From Desulfomonile sp963700305 (GTDB taxonomy: Bacteria > Desulfobacterota > Desulfomonilia > Desulfomonilales > Desulfomonilaceae): a stretch of DNA of 64,000 bases. The notes below the pieces were generated by a model. It was not told the origin of the DNA. It did not search any database and saw only the letters and a list, made by a program, of their open reading frames with translations. Positions within the stretch are counted from its first letter, which is position 1. Each line of letters starts with the position of its first letter. Where the stretch lies: positions 248,001 through 312,000 of the forward strand of contig CAVOXB010000027.1 of the NCBI GenBank assembly GCA_963700305.1, given 5' to 3'. This document shows positions 1 to 9,632 of the stretch, piece by piece. Both the position numbers and the translations under genes were made by a program.

Positions 1-1122
1 TGTCCAGAGAGTACCAAGATTAATCCGAACATAGGCAGCGAAGCTCTGTAAATCACAAAAAGATACTGCGGAACCAGCACGGATTCAGGTGCCAGCCCCA
101 ACATGAAGAAAAGAATTCCAAAACCTGTCAGCGGCCTAAGTCGCAACAGGACAATGCCTGCTATGCCCATAAGTATTGAGGCAAAAATCGCTGCAACCGT
201 GCCGATCGATTGGCCGAGAGATAGAATCAGCACCTGCGGCGTTATTAGTTGCAGCCGGGATGGCTCTGGATCGAATATGAGAGCCAGGTAGGAAAACAGC
301 ATTCGGCATTGATTAATCAGGACCTGTTTCAGCGTAAGCCCGCTCTCAAGATAATACCTGGAAACAGTAGCGATGATGCCGGATGCCTGAGCGCCGGATC
401 CGTGAGGTCGTTCCAGGACGGACATTATACCCGCAACCAGAAACCATCGCTGCCACCGCGAAGGCCATAGTCTTGAAGAGTCTTTTCAGATTTGCATTTA
501 AAAACGCTATTTCGGCGAGCACTACCACAACAGGGAATATTATAGCGTTTTCCTTCGCTGCCATTGCGAACACAAACAGGACCAAGCTCAGTGAATATCC
601 GAGCATCGCGTTTATTCGATTTGTTCGCGCCGCAATATAAGAGACAAACGCTGAAAAAAAGAAAAGAGAGGACAAGAGAGCAAATCGTTGCCAAATATAG
701 AGGACCAGGAATGACTGCACCGGGTGAACGACGAAAATCAGTCCGAGCAAGACGGCGAAAACATGTTTGTATTTCTCATCTGCCGTTGTCTTGAGCGCAG
801 GCGTTTCAAAAAATAGGTCAATCGTCAGTACCGCCATGAATCCGGTCATGGCCATAAGCACCGCATTGAAGAATCTAAAATAATAGGGATTCAGACCTGC
901 AATAAGATAGTTCCAATATAGTGAGGCCATCGCTACCGGTCTCTGTGGAAAAAAACCTATTACTTGCCAGATATCTCCGGACGCGAAGAGATGATTGTTG
1001 TCCTGCAGCGACGTCGAGTCGTAATAAAAGGGCGCGTCGAAGGCTCGATAGTTGAGTGCGACCACTGCTCCCAGAAATAGGAGAGAAACAGTTAAGTGAT
1101 GAAAGATGCGAAAGTGTTTCAT
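1..1122 (-). CDS. TMTC-like membrane protein, copy 1 (3' end off window, frameshifted)
   Basis: Third gene of a tandem set of three paralogues read leftwards; the C-terminal part lies beyond base 1. The protein starts with a membrane segment, then a loop with YYDS, the motif PQRPVAM, and a PYYFRFFNA stretch, followed by several hydrophobic helices. This pattern resembles the GT-C fold of TMTC/DUF1736 O-mannosyltransferases (family knowledge; the match is inferred by eye). The frame breaks near 440: before it the protein reads AVAAMVS, after it VAGIMSVLERPHG continues one base out of phase, matching LERPHG in copy 2. One extra base, or two lost, explains it. The TPR tail seen in copies 2 and 3 would lie to the left of the window. 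The start is ATG at 1122, 20 bases after the stop of copy 2. Confidence 0.6.
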
Positions 1123-1142
1123 ATCACCGCAGGTCTAGAAGA

Positions 1143-3146
1143 CTATTTATCGGAAGTTTCGCTGAGTTGTCTTTGAACTGTCTCAAGGTTTTCATTGGCC
1201 AGTTCATCGTTGGGATTCCTCTTGAGGGCGCGGCGGAAATGAGCCTCGGCCTCTTGAAGTCGTCCCGATGTAGCAAGCATCACACCTATCTCAACATTGG
1301 CAAGAGAATGGCCCGGGTCCAACTGGAGCGACTTATAAATGTGTGACGACCCTTGCTCGGGATTCCTGTCAAGTAACGCCTTGCCAAGTTGATAGTGAGC
1401 CTCGGCGTATTTGGGATTCAACTCCACAGCGCGAGAAAAATGGCTGATTGCTCCAGGGAAATTGCCTTGTTTCAGAAGAATCATGCCTGTCCTCACTTGA
1501 TAGTCATAATTTTCCGGCGCAAGATCCAAGGCCTTACGCATCAACTCCAAAGCTTCTTTTAGTCGGTTCTTCTTGACCAGCACGGCAGCCAATCCTGCAT
1601 AACCCTCCGGAAATGTAGGATTAGTCTTCATGCACAGGCTGAACATGCGTTCAGCGTCGTCGACCCTGCCCAGCGCCATGTATGCTTTTCCCAGAAACAT
1701 GCTGCTGCCCTCGCGCCTGTTCGGAATCTGGAGGGCTCTCTCGTGAAGCGGCACTGCTTCGGCATGCCTGTTCTTGAGCTGCAACTGAAGACCCAACTGG
1801 TTTAGAGCTTGAACTACCGACCTCTTCTCCAGGTTCGCTGCGTGGGGAGGTATTTGATCTACTGCCTCTTGCCAAAAAAGGAGCGGATCTCTCCAGACAT
1901 CCGCCTTGGTAAAGCTCACCCAACTAAAAAACAATATCGCTCCGGCCGCACAAGCAATCAGAGGAGCTCTAATCCATCGTCCGACATGGCCTGATTCAGT
2001 TCTGGCGAACACGGACATTACTAAGTCGGCGATTATAATCAATAAGCCTATCATCGGGAACACAGCCCTGTACAGCACAAAGGAATATTGCGGGACCAGA
2101 AAAGACTCCGGCAGCAGATTGACTATGAAAAAGAGTATGCCGAATCCGGTTAAGGGGCGCTTCCTGAGTAGATAGACCCCAGAGATGGTCAATATAATTG
2201 CGGCAATTACTGCCAACGTTGTGGTCGATGACTCCAGGAGGCTTTCAGACAGATATTGAGGAGTCAATAACTGTAATCGCTCTGGTGTGGGTACGATTAT
2301 CGCCGAGATATAGAGGAACAGCATCCGACATTGGGTAACAAATATCTCCCAAAGTGTCATTCCGCCCTCAGAAGAATATTTGAACAATGCTGCATAAAGA
2401 CCTGTGCCTGCTTCAGTCGAACCATGAGGCCGTTCCAGATATGACATGAACACCAATGTCGAGACTGTCACCACAGCAAATGCTAACGCTCTCTTGGCTA
2501 GTTCATTCCAGCTGGGCCTGAAAAATGCTATTTCTGCAAGCAGCAAAACCGCCGGCAGAGTAACCGCGTTTTCTTTACTCAACATTGCGAAAAGAAACAT
2601 CAGTATGCACAAACTGTAGCCCAAGATTCTATTCTCAAGTCTCCCGGAGCGGACCGCAATATATGATGCGAAGCTGGCCATACAACACATAATTGCCAGC
2701 AACGCCATTCTTTGCCAGATATAAACCACTAGAAACGTCTGGATTGGATGCACTAGAAAAAGTAGGCCCATGACAAAGGCCACAGGTCGAGTTCCAACCT
2801 GCCCGGGTTGAATTCCGGAATTTGGGGCTTCAATCATCAGTACAATTGCGATGATGACCAGCAGGGCGGCGATTCCCAGGAGCGCAGCATTTACCACTCT
2901 GAAATAATAGGGATTCATTCCGTCTACCAGGTAGTTGAGATAAAAAGAGATCATTGGGATTGGCCGCTGAGGGAAAATACCGATGACGCCAGTTATTCCT
3001 TTCTGTGCGAAAACATTTTCGTGCCCGGCAATAATAGCTTGGGAATCGTAATACATGGGGCCGCCAAAGCCTCGATGATGCAGAATAAAGACCATCAGGC
3101 CGAAGGCAATTGCAATGAAAATTAAGTGAATTGATCTAATGGTCAT
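1143..3146 (-). CDS. TMTC-like membrane protein with TPR domain, copy 2 (intact)
   Basis: Intact 667-residue member of the triplet. Residues 1 to about 430 hold some ten hydrophobic helices, with YYDSQ in the first outer loop, FPQRPIPMISFYLNYL, and LVHPIQTFLVVYIWQR. Residues from about 440 to 660 are TPR units (for example AEAHYQLGKALLDRNPEQ). Membrane helices with the (S/Q)xRPxxxxSFxLNYLxxGxxPxxxxxxN signature plus a TPR tail are the architecture of eukaryotic TMTC O-mannosyltransferases and bacterial relatives. I infer a GT-C glycosyltransferase acting on exported proteins; the catalytic role is unproven. The neighbouring pilin is a candidate substrate. Start at ATG 3146; 42 bases separate it from copy 3. 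Confidence 0.75.
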   Translation of the reverse strand: MTIRSIHLIFIAIAFGLMVFILHHRGFGGPMYYDSQAIIAGHENVFAQKGITGVIGIFPQRPIPMISFYLNYLVDGMNPYYFRVVNAALLGIAALLVIIAIVLMIEAPNSGIQPGQVGTRPVAFVMGLLFLVHPIQTFLVVYIWQRMALLAIMCCMASFASYIAVRSGRLENRILGYSLCILMFLFAMLSKENAVTLPAVLLLAEIAFFRPSWNELAKRALAFAVVTVSTLVFMSYLERPHGSTEAGTGLYAALFKYSSEGGMTLWEIFVTQCRMLFLYISAIIVPTPERLQLLTPQYLSESLLESSTTTLAVIAAIILTISGVYLLRKRPLTGFGILFFIVNLLPESFLVPQYSFVLYRAVFPMIGLLIIIADLVMSVFARTESGHVGRWIRAPLIACAAGAILFFSWVSFTKADVWRDPLLFWQEAVDQIPPHAANLEKRSVVQALNQLGLQLQLKNRHAEAVPLHERALQIPNRREGSSMFLGKAYMALGRVDDAERMFSLCMKTNPTFPEGYAGLAAVLVKKNRLKEALELMRKALDLAPENYDYQVRTGMILLKQGNFPGAISHFSRAVELNPKYAEAHYQLGKALLDRNPEQGSSHIYKSLQLDPGHSLANVEIGVMLATSGRLQEAEAHFRRALKRNPNDELANENLETVQRQLSETSDK

Positions 3147-3188
3147 GTGTGATTTGGAAAAAACAACCTCTGGATCTTGAAGAGAGAC

Positions 3189-5192
3189 CTATTTCTTGGG
3201 GACGGATTCCATTTCTTTGAGCGCATTCCCCAGATTGGCTTTTACGGATTGTTCGTCGGGATTTGCTCTCAGGGCCTCCTGGAAATGGAATACAGCATCT
3301 TCTATTCTTCCTGCCTTTGCGAGCATGATACCCAGATCATTATGTGCCTGCCAATTGGTTGGCTCCAGCTCGAGAGCTTTTGTATACTGAACGGCTGCTT
3401 CCTTGTTCTTTCCCATTTTTGAGAGTACTTTGCCCAAATGGAAATGAGCTTTTCCATCGTTGGGTTTTAATTCAAGCGCCTTGCCTAAATGCATTAAGGC
3501 CTCAGGATAGCTCCCTTCCTTAAGAAGAAGGAGGCCCATTGTGCTCTGGTATTCAGGATTGTCAGGGGCCCTTTCCACAGCCTTCTTCAAATACGGTTTT
3601 GCATCCTCGTTCCTGCCTTGTCGGATCAGTAGATTTGCCAATCCCATGTTGATTTTATCTGAATTAGGATATAATTCCAAAGCGTTACGATAAGACTGCT
3701 CTGCTTTTTCCTTTTCTCCTGCGCCAGCGTAAGCGTTTGCCAGAGCCGCATGGGATAAATCATACATCTGGGTGACTTCCAGGGCTCGGAGGTGATAAGC
3801 AATGGCTTCAGCATTTTTCCCCGCCCGCTGTAGGCTAGTTCCCAGACTATTGAGTGACTGAAGTGTGCCAAGTTTTTCCAGCTTGGAATGGTCTTCCGGA
3901 AGATGGCTTACCACGTCATTCCAGAGCACTATCGGATCTTGCCATGCCCGAGCTTTCAGCACTGTGCTCCAAGCCATCAGTGCCACACTGAATGTCAGCA
4001 CTATTGCGAATGCAGCTTTCAGAGTAGTCTTCAGCCTTGAATGTCGAATTTCTCCGAGGACAAAGTTGAGGCCGTCCGCTCCAGCGATGAGAATTCCGAC
4101 CATAGGCAGCATGGCTCTGTAAACGACAAATAGGTATTGGGGAACGAGCAATGCTTCAGGTAGCAGGTTGATCAGAAAGAACAGAATGCCGAAACCTGCC
4201 AAAGGGCGCCTACGCAACAGATATAATCCGAGTCCGGTAAATGAGACGGCTCCGATCACCCCTGCAATCGCCGCGGGAGCCTCCAACAGCGACCTGTAAA
4301 TTATCTGAGGACTTATGAATTGTCTTTATCCGGAATGGGAAACAGAATAAGGGTCAAATATGAAAACACCATTCTGCACTGATTCATAATCACTTGAGCT
4401 GGAGTTTGTTGCCCTTCAATATAATACTGTCGTATTGTGGCCATGATTCCGGAATCTCTTGCGATGTCTCCGTGAGGCCGCTCAAGAAAAGTAAAAATCC
4501 CCAACAAAAATAGTAATATGCCGCCAAGCAAAACAATCCGTTTAACAGTTGTTTTCCAGCCAATATTGAAGAAAGCGATTTCCGCCAGAAGGATTATAGC
4601 AGGCAACGTGACTGCGTTCTCTTTGCTGGCGATTGCCGGTACAAACATTACCGAGCAAATTAGATATCCGAACCATATCGGTCTGAACTTCCCTGATCTG
4701 GTTACGAGATAAGCCAGGAACGCAGCGCAATAGAAGAAGGCTGAAAGCAGCGCCATCCGCTGCCAAATATAAAGGACCAGAAACGTCTGGACAGGATGAA
4801 CCGCAAACAAAATGCCCAGGGATAGTGCTATGATACGTTTTTCCGCGATTCTGCCGGTGTCGGATTCGCCCGAAATCTCCAGCAGGATAATTATTATGAA
4901 TACAACCAGCAAAGCAGTGCCGGCCATGAATATTGCATTAACCATCCGGAAATGAGCAGGTGTCAGGCCGGACACCAGATAATTCAGATAAAAGGGAAAC
5001 CATTGCAACAGGACGCTGAGGAAATAGATTAATTACGTTGATGGGATTTCCGGACGCGAATATATGTTCCTTTTCTTCAAAATAAGTTGAATCGTAATAC
5101 AGAGGGGCGTGAAAGGCACGGTAATGCAACGCCAGAAGAATTAAGAGAAAGGCTGAAAACAGAAATGTGTAGACTGTTCCGCGCTTAACCAT
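3189..5192 (-). CDS. TMTC-like membrane protein with TPR domain, copy 3 (two frameshifts)
   Basis: First gene of the triplet, directly downstream of the pilin. Three frames together give a protein of about 667 residues collinear with copy 2. Break one, near 4997, follows PQRPVAMVS: dropping one C of a CCC run continues as FYLNYLVSGLTPAHFRMVNA. Break two, near 4323, lies at PIPDK: adding one base continues as RQFISPQIIYRSLLEAP, matching PERLQLLTPQ in copy 2. The N-terminal half is polytopic with YYDS and PQRPVAM; the C-terminal half holds about six TPR units (for instance AEQSYRNALELYPNSDK). Both breaks look like sequence errors, though decay of a redundant copy is possible. Role inferred as for copy 2. 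Confidence 0.65.
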
Positions 5193-5441
5193 TGTAGTTG
5201 ATAATAAGAGCTTTGTCCTGTTCCCTCGGGGTCCAAAAGATCATGATCCTTACTCGAGTGCCACTGAGGTGGTTCAACACTGTTCAGGGTGGACATCCAG
5301 CAGGGGGCACCCAAAAGCGATCGCTCTGGATGACGAATGCCAGTGATCCAAAGGGATAATACCCTATTTTTACATTACCCATCAATTATTGAGCTCGCCA
5401 AGGACCTGTGGCAGGTGCATGGATAAACAGAGAACATGGTT
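5193..5441. other. Gap between copy 3 and the pilin terminator
   Basis: No convincing gene. It contains the leader of TMTC-like copy 3 and a short stretch with weak inverted symmetry near 5255-5300. A promoter for the triplet would have to lie here if the pilin terminator at 5442-5478 is efficient; I do not see a clear consensus. Confidence 0.4.
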
Positions 5442-5478
5442 GCTAAAACGAAAACAGACCCCTGAAGGGGGCCTGTTC
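5442..5478 (-). terminator. Rho-independent terminator of the pilin gene
   Basis: On the minus strand a GC-rich hairpin (GAACAGGCCCCC, loop TTCA, GGGGTCTGTTTTC) is followed by a T-rich tract TTTTCGTTTT. It lies about 30 bases after the reconstructed pilin stop codon at 5505, so it should end most pilin transcripts before the TMTC-like genes. Confidence 0.7.
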
Positions 5479-5504
5479 CGTCCATAGGTCACGTGTCTCG
5501 GCTT

Positions 5505-6141
5505 AGTCAGCGCCGCCTATGCTCTTGCAGTTAATGCTGGCAGGCACCCTAGATGTGAACGCGGGGTTAGCACCGCCGGTTGGCTGCACCATAGACTCTG
5601 TGTAGCAGTTCTCAGTGGCGCCACCAGTCGGATATTCAACAAACTTGCTGCGGCCACGGCTGCCGGCGTGCATAAGCCAGCTGCGCTAACTGTTCCAGGC
5701 ATGTCACCACCACCGGCGACAGGCGCACGGTAAAGATAACGTGTGGTCTGGCCTGCGGGATGGCTTCCCTTCATTGCACAACCTTCAACTGTGTACCTGG
5801 TGCCCTCGAGTCCGATCCTGATGAGAACCTCGCATTTCTTGCTGCCGCCGCGGAAACCGTAGTAAGGTCCCACCATGTACCTGCAGCAGGTTGTCTGTGT
5901 AGATCTGTTGGGCAGTTGTATCAGAGTCGAACTTCAGGTTGAGGTCGACCAATTCGTTGCCCAGTCTTTCCACAGCTGCGGAAAGCTTGCGGATATCCGC
6001 ATCCGCGGATCTGTCACAGCTTGTCCTCTTGTAGGAAATGTAATACGGGATCGCGATCGCGAGAATGATACCAATGATCGCCACAACGACCATCAGTTCG
6101 ATGAGCGTAAAGCCTTTTGCATTTTTGATCTTGCTTAGCAT
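5505..6141 (-). CDS. Type IV pilin (prepilin), two frameshifts
   Basis: Encodes a prepilin: ten-residue leader MLSKIKNAKG, then FTLIELMVVVAIIGIILAIA with Gly at -1 and Glu at +5, the substrate pattern of prepilin peptidase/methylase PilD. ATG at 6141 is fixed by a strong GAGGAGGAG ribosome site a few bases upstream. The C-terminal domain is rebuilt across two breaks: near 5876 (DNLLQ continues as YMVGPYYGFRGG) and near 5690 (GTVSA continues as SWLMHAGSRG), ending INCKSIGGAD at 5505. That gives about 211 residues with five cysteines in the globular part, a typical pilin size. The protein is exported and assembled into a surface fibre; a sigma-54 promoter lies upstream. The tandem TMTC-like proteins downstream suggest glycosylation (inference). 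Confidence 0.85.
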
Positions 6142-6231
6142 GATCTCTCCTCCTCCTCTCTGTTTTTGGGTCGAATCCATTTGGGGTGGTCGAATCCTGT
6201 AGTTTTTTCAGGAAATCGTTGTCACCTGTTA

Positions 6232-6247
6232 AGCAACAACCGTGCCA
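6232..6247 (-). promoter_or_regulatory. Sigma-54 promoter of the pilin gene
   Basis: The minus strand reads TGGCACGGTTGTTGCT, a perfect match to the sigma-54 consensus TGGCAC-N5-TTGCW, about 90 bases before the pilin start codon. Pilin genes are commonly driven by RpoN with the PilS/PilR two-component system, which fits. Confidence 0.85.
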
Positions 6248-6888
6248 TTCCTCCAAGCCATTCTTTGGCGTGATTACTCGCTATTTCACTTGACCGTTTC
6301 ACTGTAACGAGGCAAGACAGACAAGAAACGTCACCTCTCGAACCCCACATTGGCAACTGCCTAATTTTCTTGAACCCCTCTATGTAAACCTTGTTTACGC
6401 TGCCCGACAATCTTTGTCTCGCAGTAAACCGCTGCAAGTCAACACACAACACGAACCTAAATCTCGGCGAAGTGTTTCTCGATAAATTTCGTAGGCAGCG
6501 GTTCGGTTCACTGGCGTCCATAATGGCCTCTATCAAACGCCCACATAGCGAAGTGTGCATGATCGCACTCGGAAGGCGTGGTTTTATTTCTTCTCTTTGC
6601 AGACGGTTTTACTTATTGGGGATGATTCAATTCCCAGTGCTTCTCTCGTAAGTTCGCGACCATTCAAAGCAATTTGCGTGCCAAACGGTGTATTGGCTCA
6701 GAAAAACCGTTTCGTGATGATCGCCCATTTCTTTTGGATGAGGCATAGCATATGTAGACAAAAAATGACACTCTGCTCTGATTGTGGCTTATTGGCCAGT
6801 TTTCCCAAGATTAACGAGCGTAAACTTTATGGACATTTATAGTCATTGCCAAAAGAAATTTCTGGAATTCAATCCGCGTGTCCACTGA
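6248..6888. other. Intergenic stretch upstream of the pilin
   Basis: No gene with plausible codon use or start signal on either strand. It should contain any upstream activator (PilR-like) sites of the pilin promoter; none was identified by eye. Base composition is somewhat AT-richer than the neighbouring genes. Confidence 0.4.
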
Positions 6889-7184
6889 AAAAATCCTCAC
6901 TAACCCCATGGGCGTTAAAATACGTAAGGCGCAATATTTCTACCGTAGCGGCCGGCGTCCCTGCCGGCCATATGAGTGGCTTCGTCTGACCAGAGTGGGA
7001 GGGCGTTCGACTTTTTTGGGCGGCATGGCTCATGTGAATCCATTGCTTCTTCAGGCCGAGGCCGGCAGAGACGCCGGCCGCTACGAAGACTGTGTTTCTG
7101 AAGGGTCGCTGCTCCGCGAGATCGTTTGCCGGCAATGTCTTTGCAAGGGTTATTTTAACGCCTATGGGGGCAGGGGGGATTTTG
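6889..7184. repeat. 296-bp nested inverted repeat element
   Basis: Two nested pairs of inverted arms share one centre. The inner arms 6944-6969 and 7060-7085 (CGTAGCGGCCGGCGT...) differ at one of 26 positions. The outer arms 6889-6921 and about 7152-7184 (core GGCGTTAAAATA) differ at about five of 33. The centre (about 90 bp) has no gene. The inner arm resembles shorter repeats near 24521 and 52721, so this may be a composite of a dispersed repeat or a non-autonomous (MITE-like) element. It lies between the pilin promoter region and the 3' end of etfA. Confidence 0.6.
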
Positions 7185-7355
7185 ATTCGGACAAATACCT
7201 TTTGGCACATTCTCGGCAATATGGAACTGTCTAGTAATTATAAGTGTAGCGCAAGAGGGGGCGCTGTCTGTATGTGTGGGGTCGTGAACTGCCCGAGATC
7301 AGGGCGCTTCGAGAAGCGCCCCTACGTTTCGAGCAAATGTGCGAGTGATCCTGGC

Positions 7356-8337
7356 TCACTCTGACAAAAGTGTCTTGAGCTCTTTATTGAATTCGGGAAC
7401 CACCTTGAACAGGTCCCCAATGATTCCATAGTCTGCTTTGGTGAAGATGGGTGCCTCGGGATCTTTATTTATGGCCACGATTACCTTCGCGGAGCCCATT
7501 CCGGCAAGGTGCTGTATAGACCCGGATATGCCGCAGGCTATGTAGAGTGTGGGAGTAACAGTCTTTCCGGTTTGTCCCACCTGGTCCGAATGAGGACGCC
7601 AACCGGCGTCAACAGCGGCCCTTGAAGCGCCTACAGTCGCTCTCGAACCGAAAACCCCGGCCATTTCTTCAAGAAGGGAATAATCGGCTCCCCCCATCCC
7701 ACGGCCGCCGGACACTATTATTTCGGCTTCTGTTAGATCGACTTTGCCGCTGGTATCCAGATTAAGATCCTTGGTGGTGTAAGTGCTTCTGCTAGTATCT
7801 GCGGAAAAGGCAATTTTCTCTACAGATCCGGCCTTAGCGTTTTCAGCCACTTCCAGGACATTCGGTCGCGCTGACGCTATTTGAGGAGATCCAAGCGCTA
7901 CCCACTGAGCGTAACACTTTCCAGCATACATGGGTCGCTTGCCAACAAGCGTGGACCCATCGAGCTCGAAGGACACGCAGTCGGCCATGGCAGCGACGCC
8001 CAGTTTCGCCGCGATCCTTGGGGCAAGATCTTTTCCCTGCATGGAATGGCTGATGAGAACCATTTCAGGTTTCTGGTCTACTATCACTTTAGCCAAGGCT
8101 TGAGCATAGTATTCCGAGTTATAGGTTTCCAGTTCAGGAGCTTCGATTACGTAAACTGTGTCTACTCCATAACGGCCTAGATCCGCGGCAAATTCAGCGG
8201 CCTTGGAGCCCATGACCACAGCTCCGAGGTCACCTCCCAGTTTATCAGCAAGTCTACGTCCTTCACTGGCCAATTCAAAGGCGGTCTTTTTGATTTTGCC
8301 CCCTTTTGATTTCTCCGTATATCATCACCTTTGACAT
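7356..8337 (-). CDS. etfA: Electron transfer flavoprotein alpha subunit (N-terminal frameshift)
   Basis: Alpha subunit of the FAD-carrying heterodimer that collects electrons from acyl-CoA or related dehydrogenases. The body (about 305 residues) shows the C-terminal FAD domain with VSGGRGMGG, DAGWRPHSDQVGQTGKTV, CGISGSIQHLAGM and AINKDPEAPIF. The true start is ATG 8337, preceded by GGAGG at good spacing: it reads MSKVMIY, then continues one frame away as TEKSKGGKIKKTAFELASEG, typical of EtfA N-termini. A two-base loss in an AT repeat near 8320 explains the break. It lies 40 bases after etfB in one operon. No dehydrogenase partner is adjacent; the NarI/HdrD-like genes at 54-58 kb could receive its electrons (inference). 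Confidence 0.9.
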
Positions 8338-8377
8338 TTGCTATTGTCCTCCGTGGTAGGTATTGGGCGCAAATTCA

Positions 8378-9158
8378 TCAGATCACTTTGGCCTCGTTAC
8401 GAAGGGCCTGAACCACTGTTTTCGCGGCATCAGCGGGTTCCATGTCCTGGTAACGTTTTCCCGCTTGTCTCTCAGGCGGCATGGTGAAGTTGCGTGCTTG
8501 CAGCTTGGGTTCGGCATTTATTCCTAGATCAGCTGCCGTTTTCTTGTCGATTGGCTTTTTCTTGGCTTTCATGATGCCAGGCAGCGACGCATAACGAGGT
8601 TCATTGAGGCCCTTTTGCGAAGTGACCACGCAGGGGAGGGGTATATTCCACAGTCTCTTTTCCGCCTTCCACATCGCGTTCCACCACGGCAGTCTTCTTG
8701 TCCTCAGAAACCTCCACCTTGGTTACGAGGGTAACTTGGGGAAGGCCCAGTAATTCCGACAACATTGCACCTGCTTCGGCGAAATCGTCGTCAATAGCGC
8801 GGTGACCGCAGAATATTATATCGTATTCCACTTGGGCTGCTGCTGCGGCCAGAGCTTTGGCAATCACAAAGGGATCACCGTCATTCAGTGAAGGGTCATT
8901 CAAGTGGATTCCTTTATCCGCGCCCATGGCTAATGCTGTGCGAATCGCCTCGGTCACTCTGTCGGGACCAATGCTGAGTATCAACACTTCGCCGGCCTTG
9001 AATTTCTCCTTTAAACGGAGCGCCTCTTCGACGCTGAACTCGTCATAGGGATTGATGACGTACTTTATGCCGTCCGTCACTATTCCGGTCCCGTCTGCCT
9101 TGACTTTGATCTGGGTTTCCGTGTCAGGAACTTGTTTCAAACATACCAGTGATTTCAA
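8378..9158 (-). CDS. etfB: Electron transfer flavoprotein beta subunit (frameshifted)
   Basis: Beta subunit of ETF, binding AMP and contributing to the FAD site. Seen: MKSLVCLKQVPDTETQIKV, NPYDEFSVEEALRLKE, and the C-terminal part NEPRYASLPGIMKAKKKP, the recognition-loop region. The frame breaks near 8649: VEY should continue as PLPCVVTSQKGLNEPRY, and removing one base restores this, giving about 259 residues, the usual length. The start is TTG at 9158, chosen because AAGGAGG lies seven bases upstream; the nearby ATG is out of frame. First gene of an etfB-etfA operon. Confidence 0.9.
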
Positions 9159-9394
9159 GGATCATCCTCCTTTCGCTAAAATGGCGTGAACGCGAACCCG
9201 AGGTTCAGGTGCGCTGTTCCAGATTTTCTTTGCTCCGAAGTCGATAAGGATTTCCGTCGTCACGTTAGTCGGGCATTCCAAGACTTTGAAGATACGAAAC
9301 AGAAATCTTGTATCGAAACTCCGGGAAAACTTTTAGATTTTAGAGGCGGTTGATTCATGAGTCAAGAAAAATGAAGAGAGGGACGTAACCATTC

Positions 9395-9600
9395 AGTTAT
9401 GCGGGGCAGATAGTCTGTGAGTCAAGGTTTCGACGTTCGGAAAACCATACCGGTCACGCCATAGCGTGATCGTCACCCCGGCGAAAGACGGGGTACAGGC
9501 TGGATTCCGGCTTTCGCCGGAATGACGGCCAGAAACGTGCATCGGTCACAATGCATCGTTCGTTCACACCCCACGTAACTGAAGGCTCACAGACGGATGT
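9395..9600. repeat. Dispersed repeat D, copy 1
   Basis: Shares two blocks with 39283-39600: a left block (GGGCAGATAGTCTGTGAGTC... GTCACCCCGGCGAAAG) and a right block (GGCCAGAAACGTG... ATCGTTCGTTCACACCCCA). Between them sits a different core; here it is a short inverted repeat, CTGGATTCCGGC / TTTCGCCGGAATGAC. The element fills most of the etfB-znuB gap (9159-9632), where I see no gene. Confidence 0.65.
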
Positions 9601-9632
9601 CCGGCCAGTCATCATCACACTTCGTGATGCGC

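Noticed and set aside
6869..7234. Open frames of similar length on both strands at the same place
   Set aside because: A by-product of the nested inverted repeat, which reads similarly on either strand.
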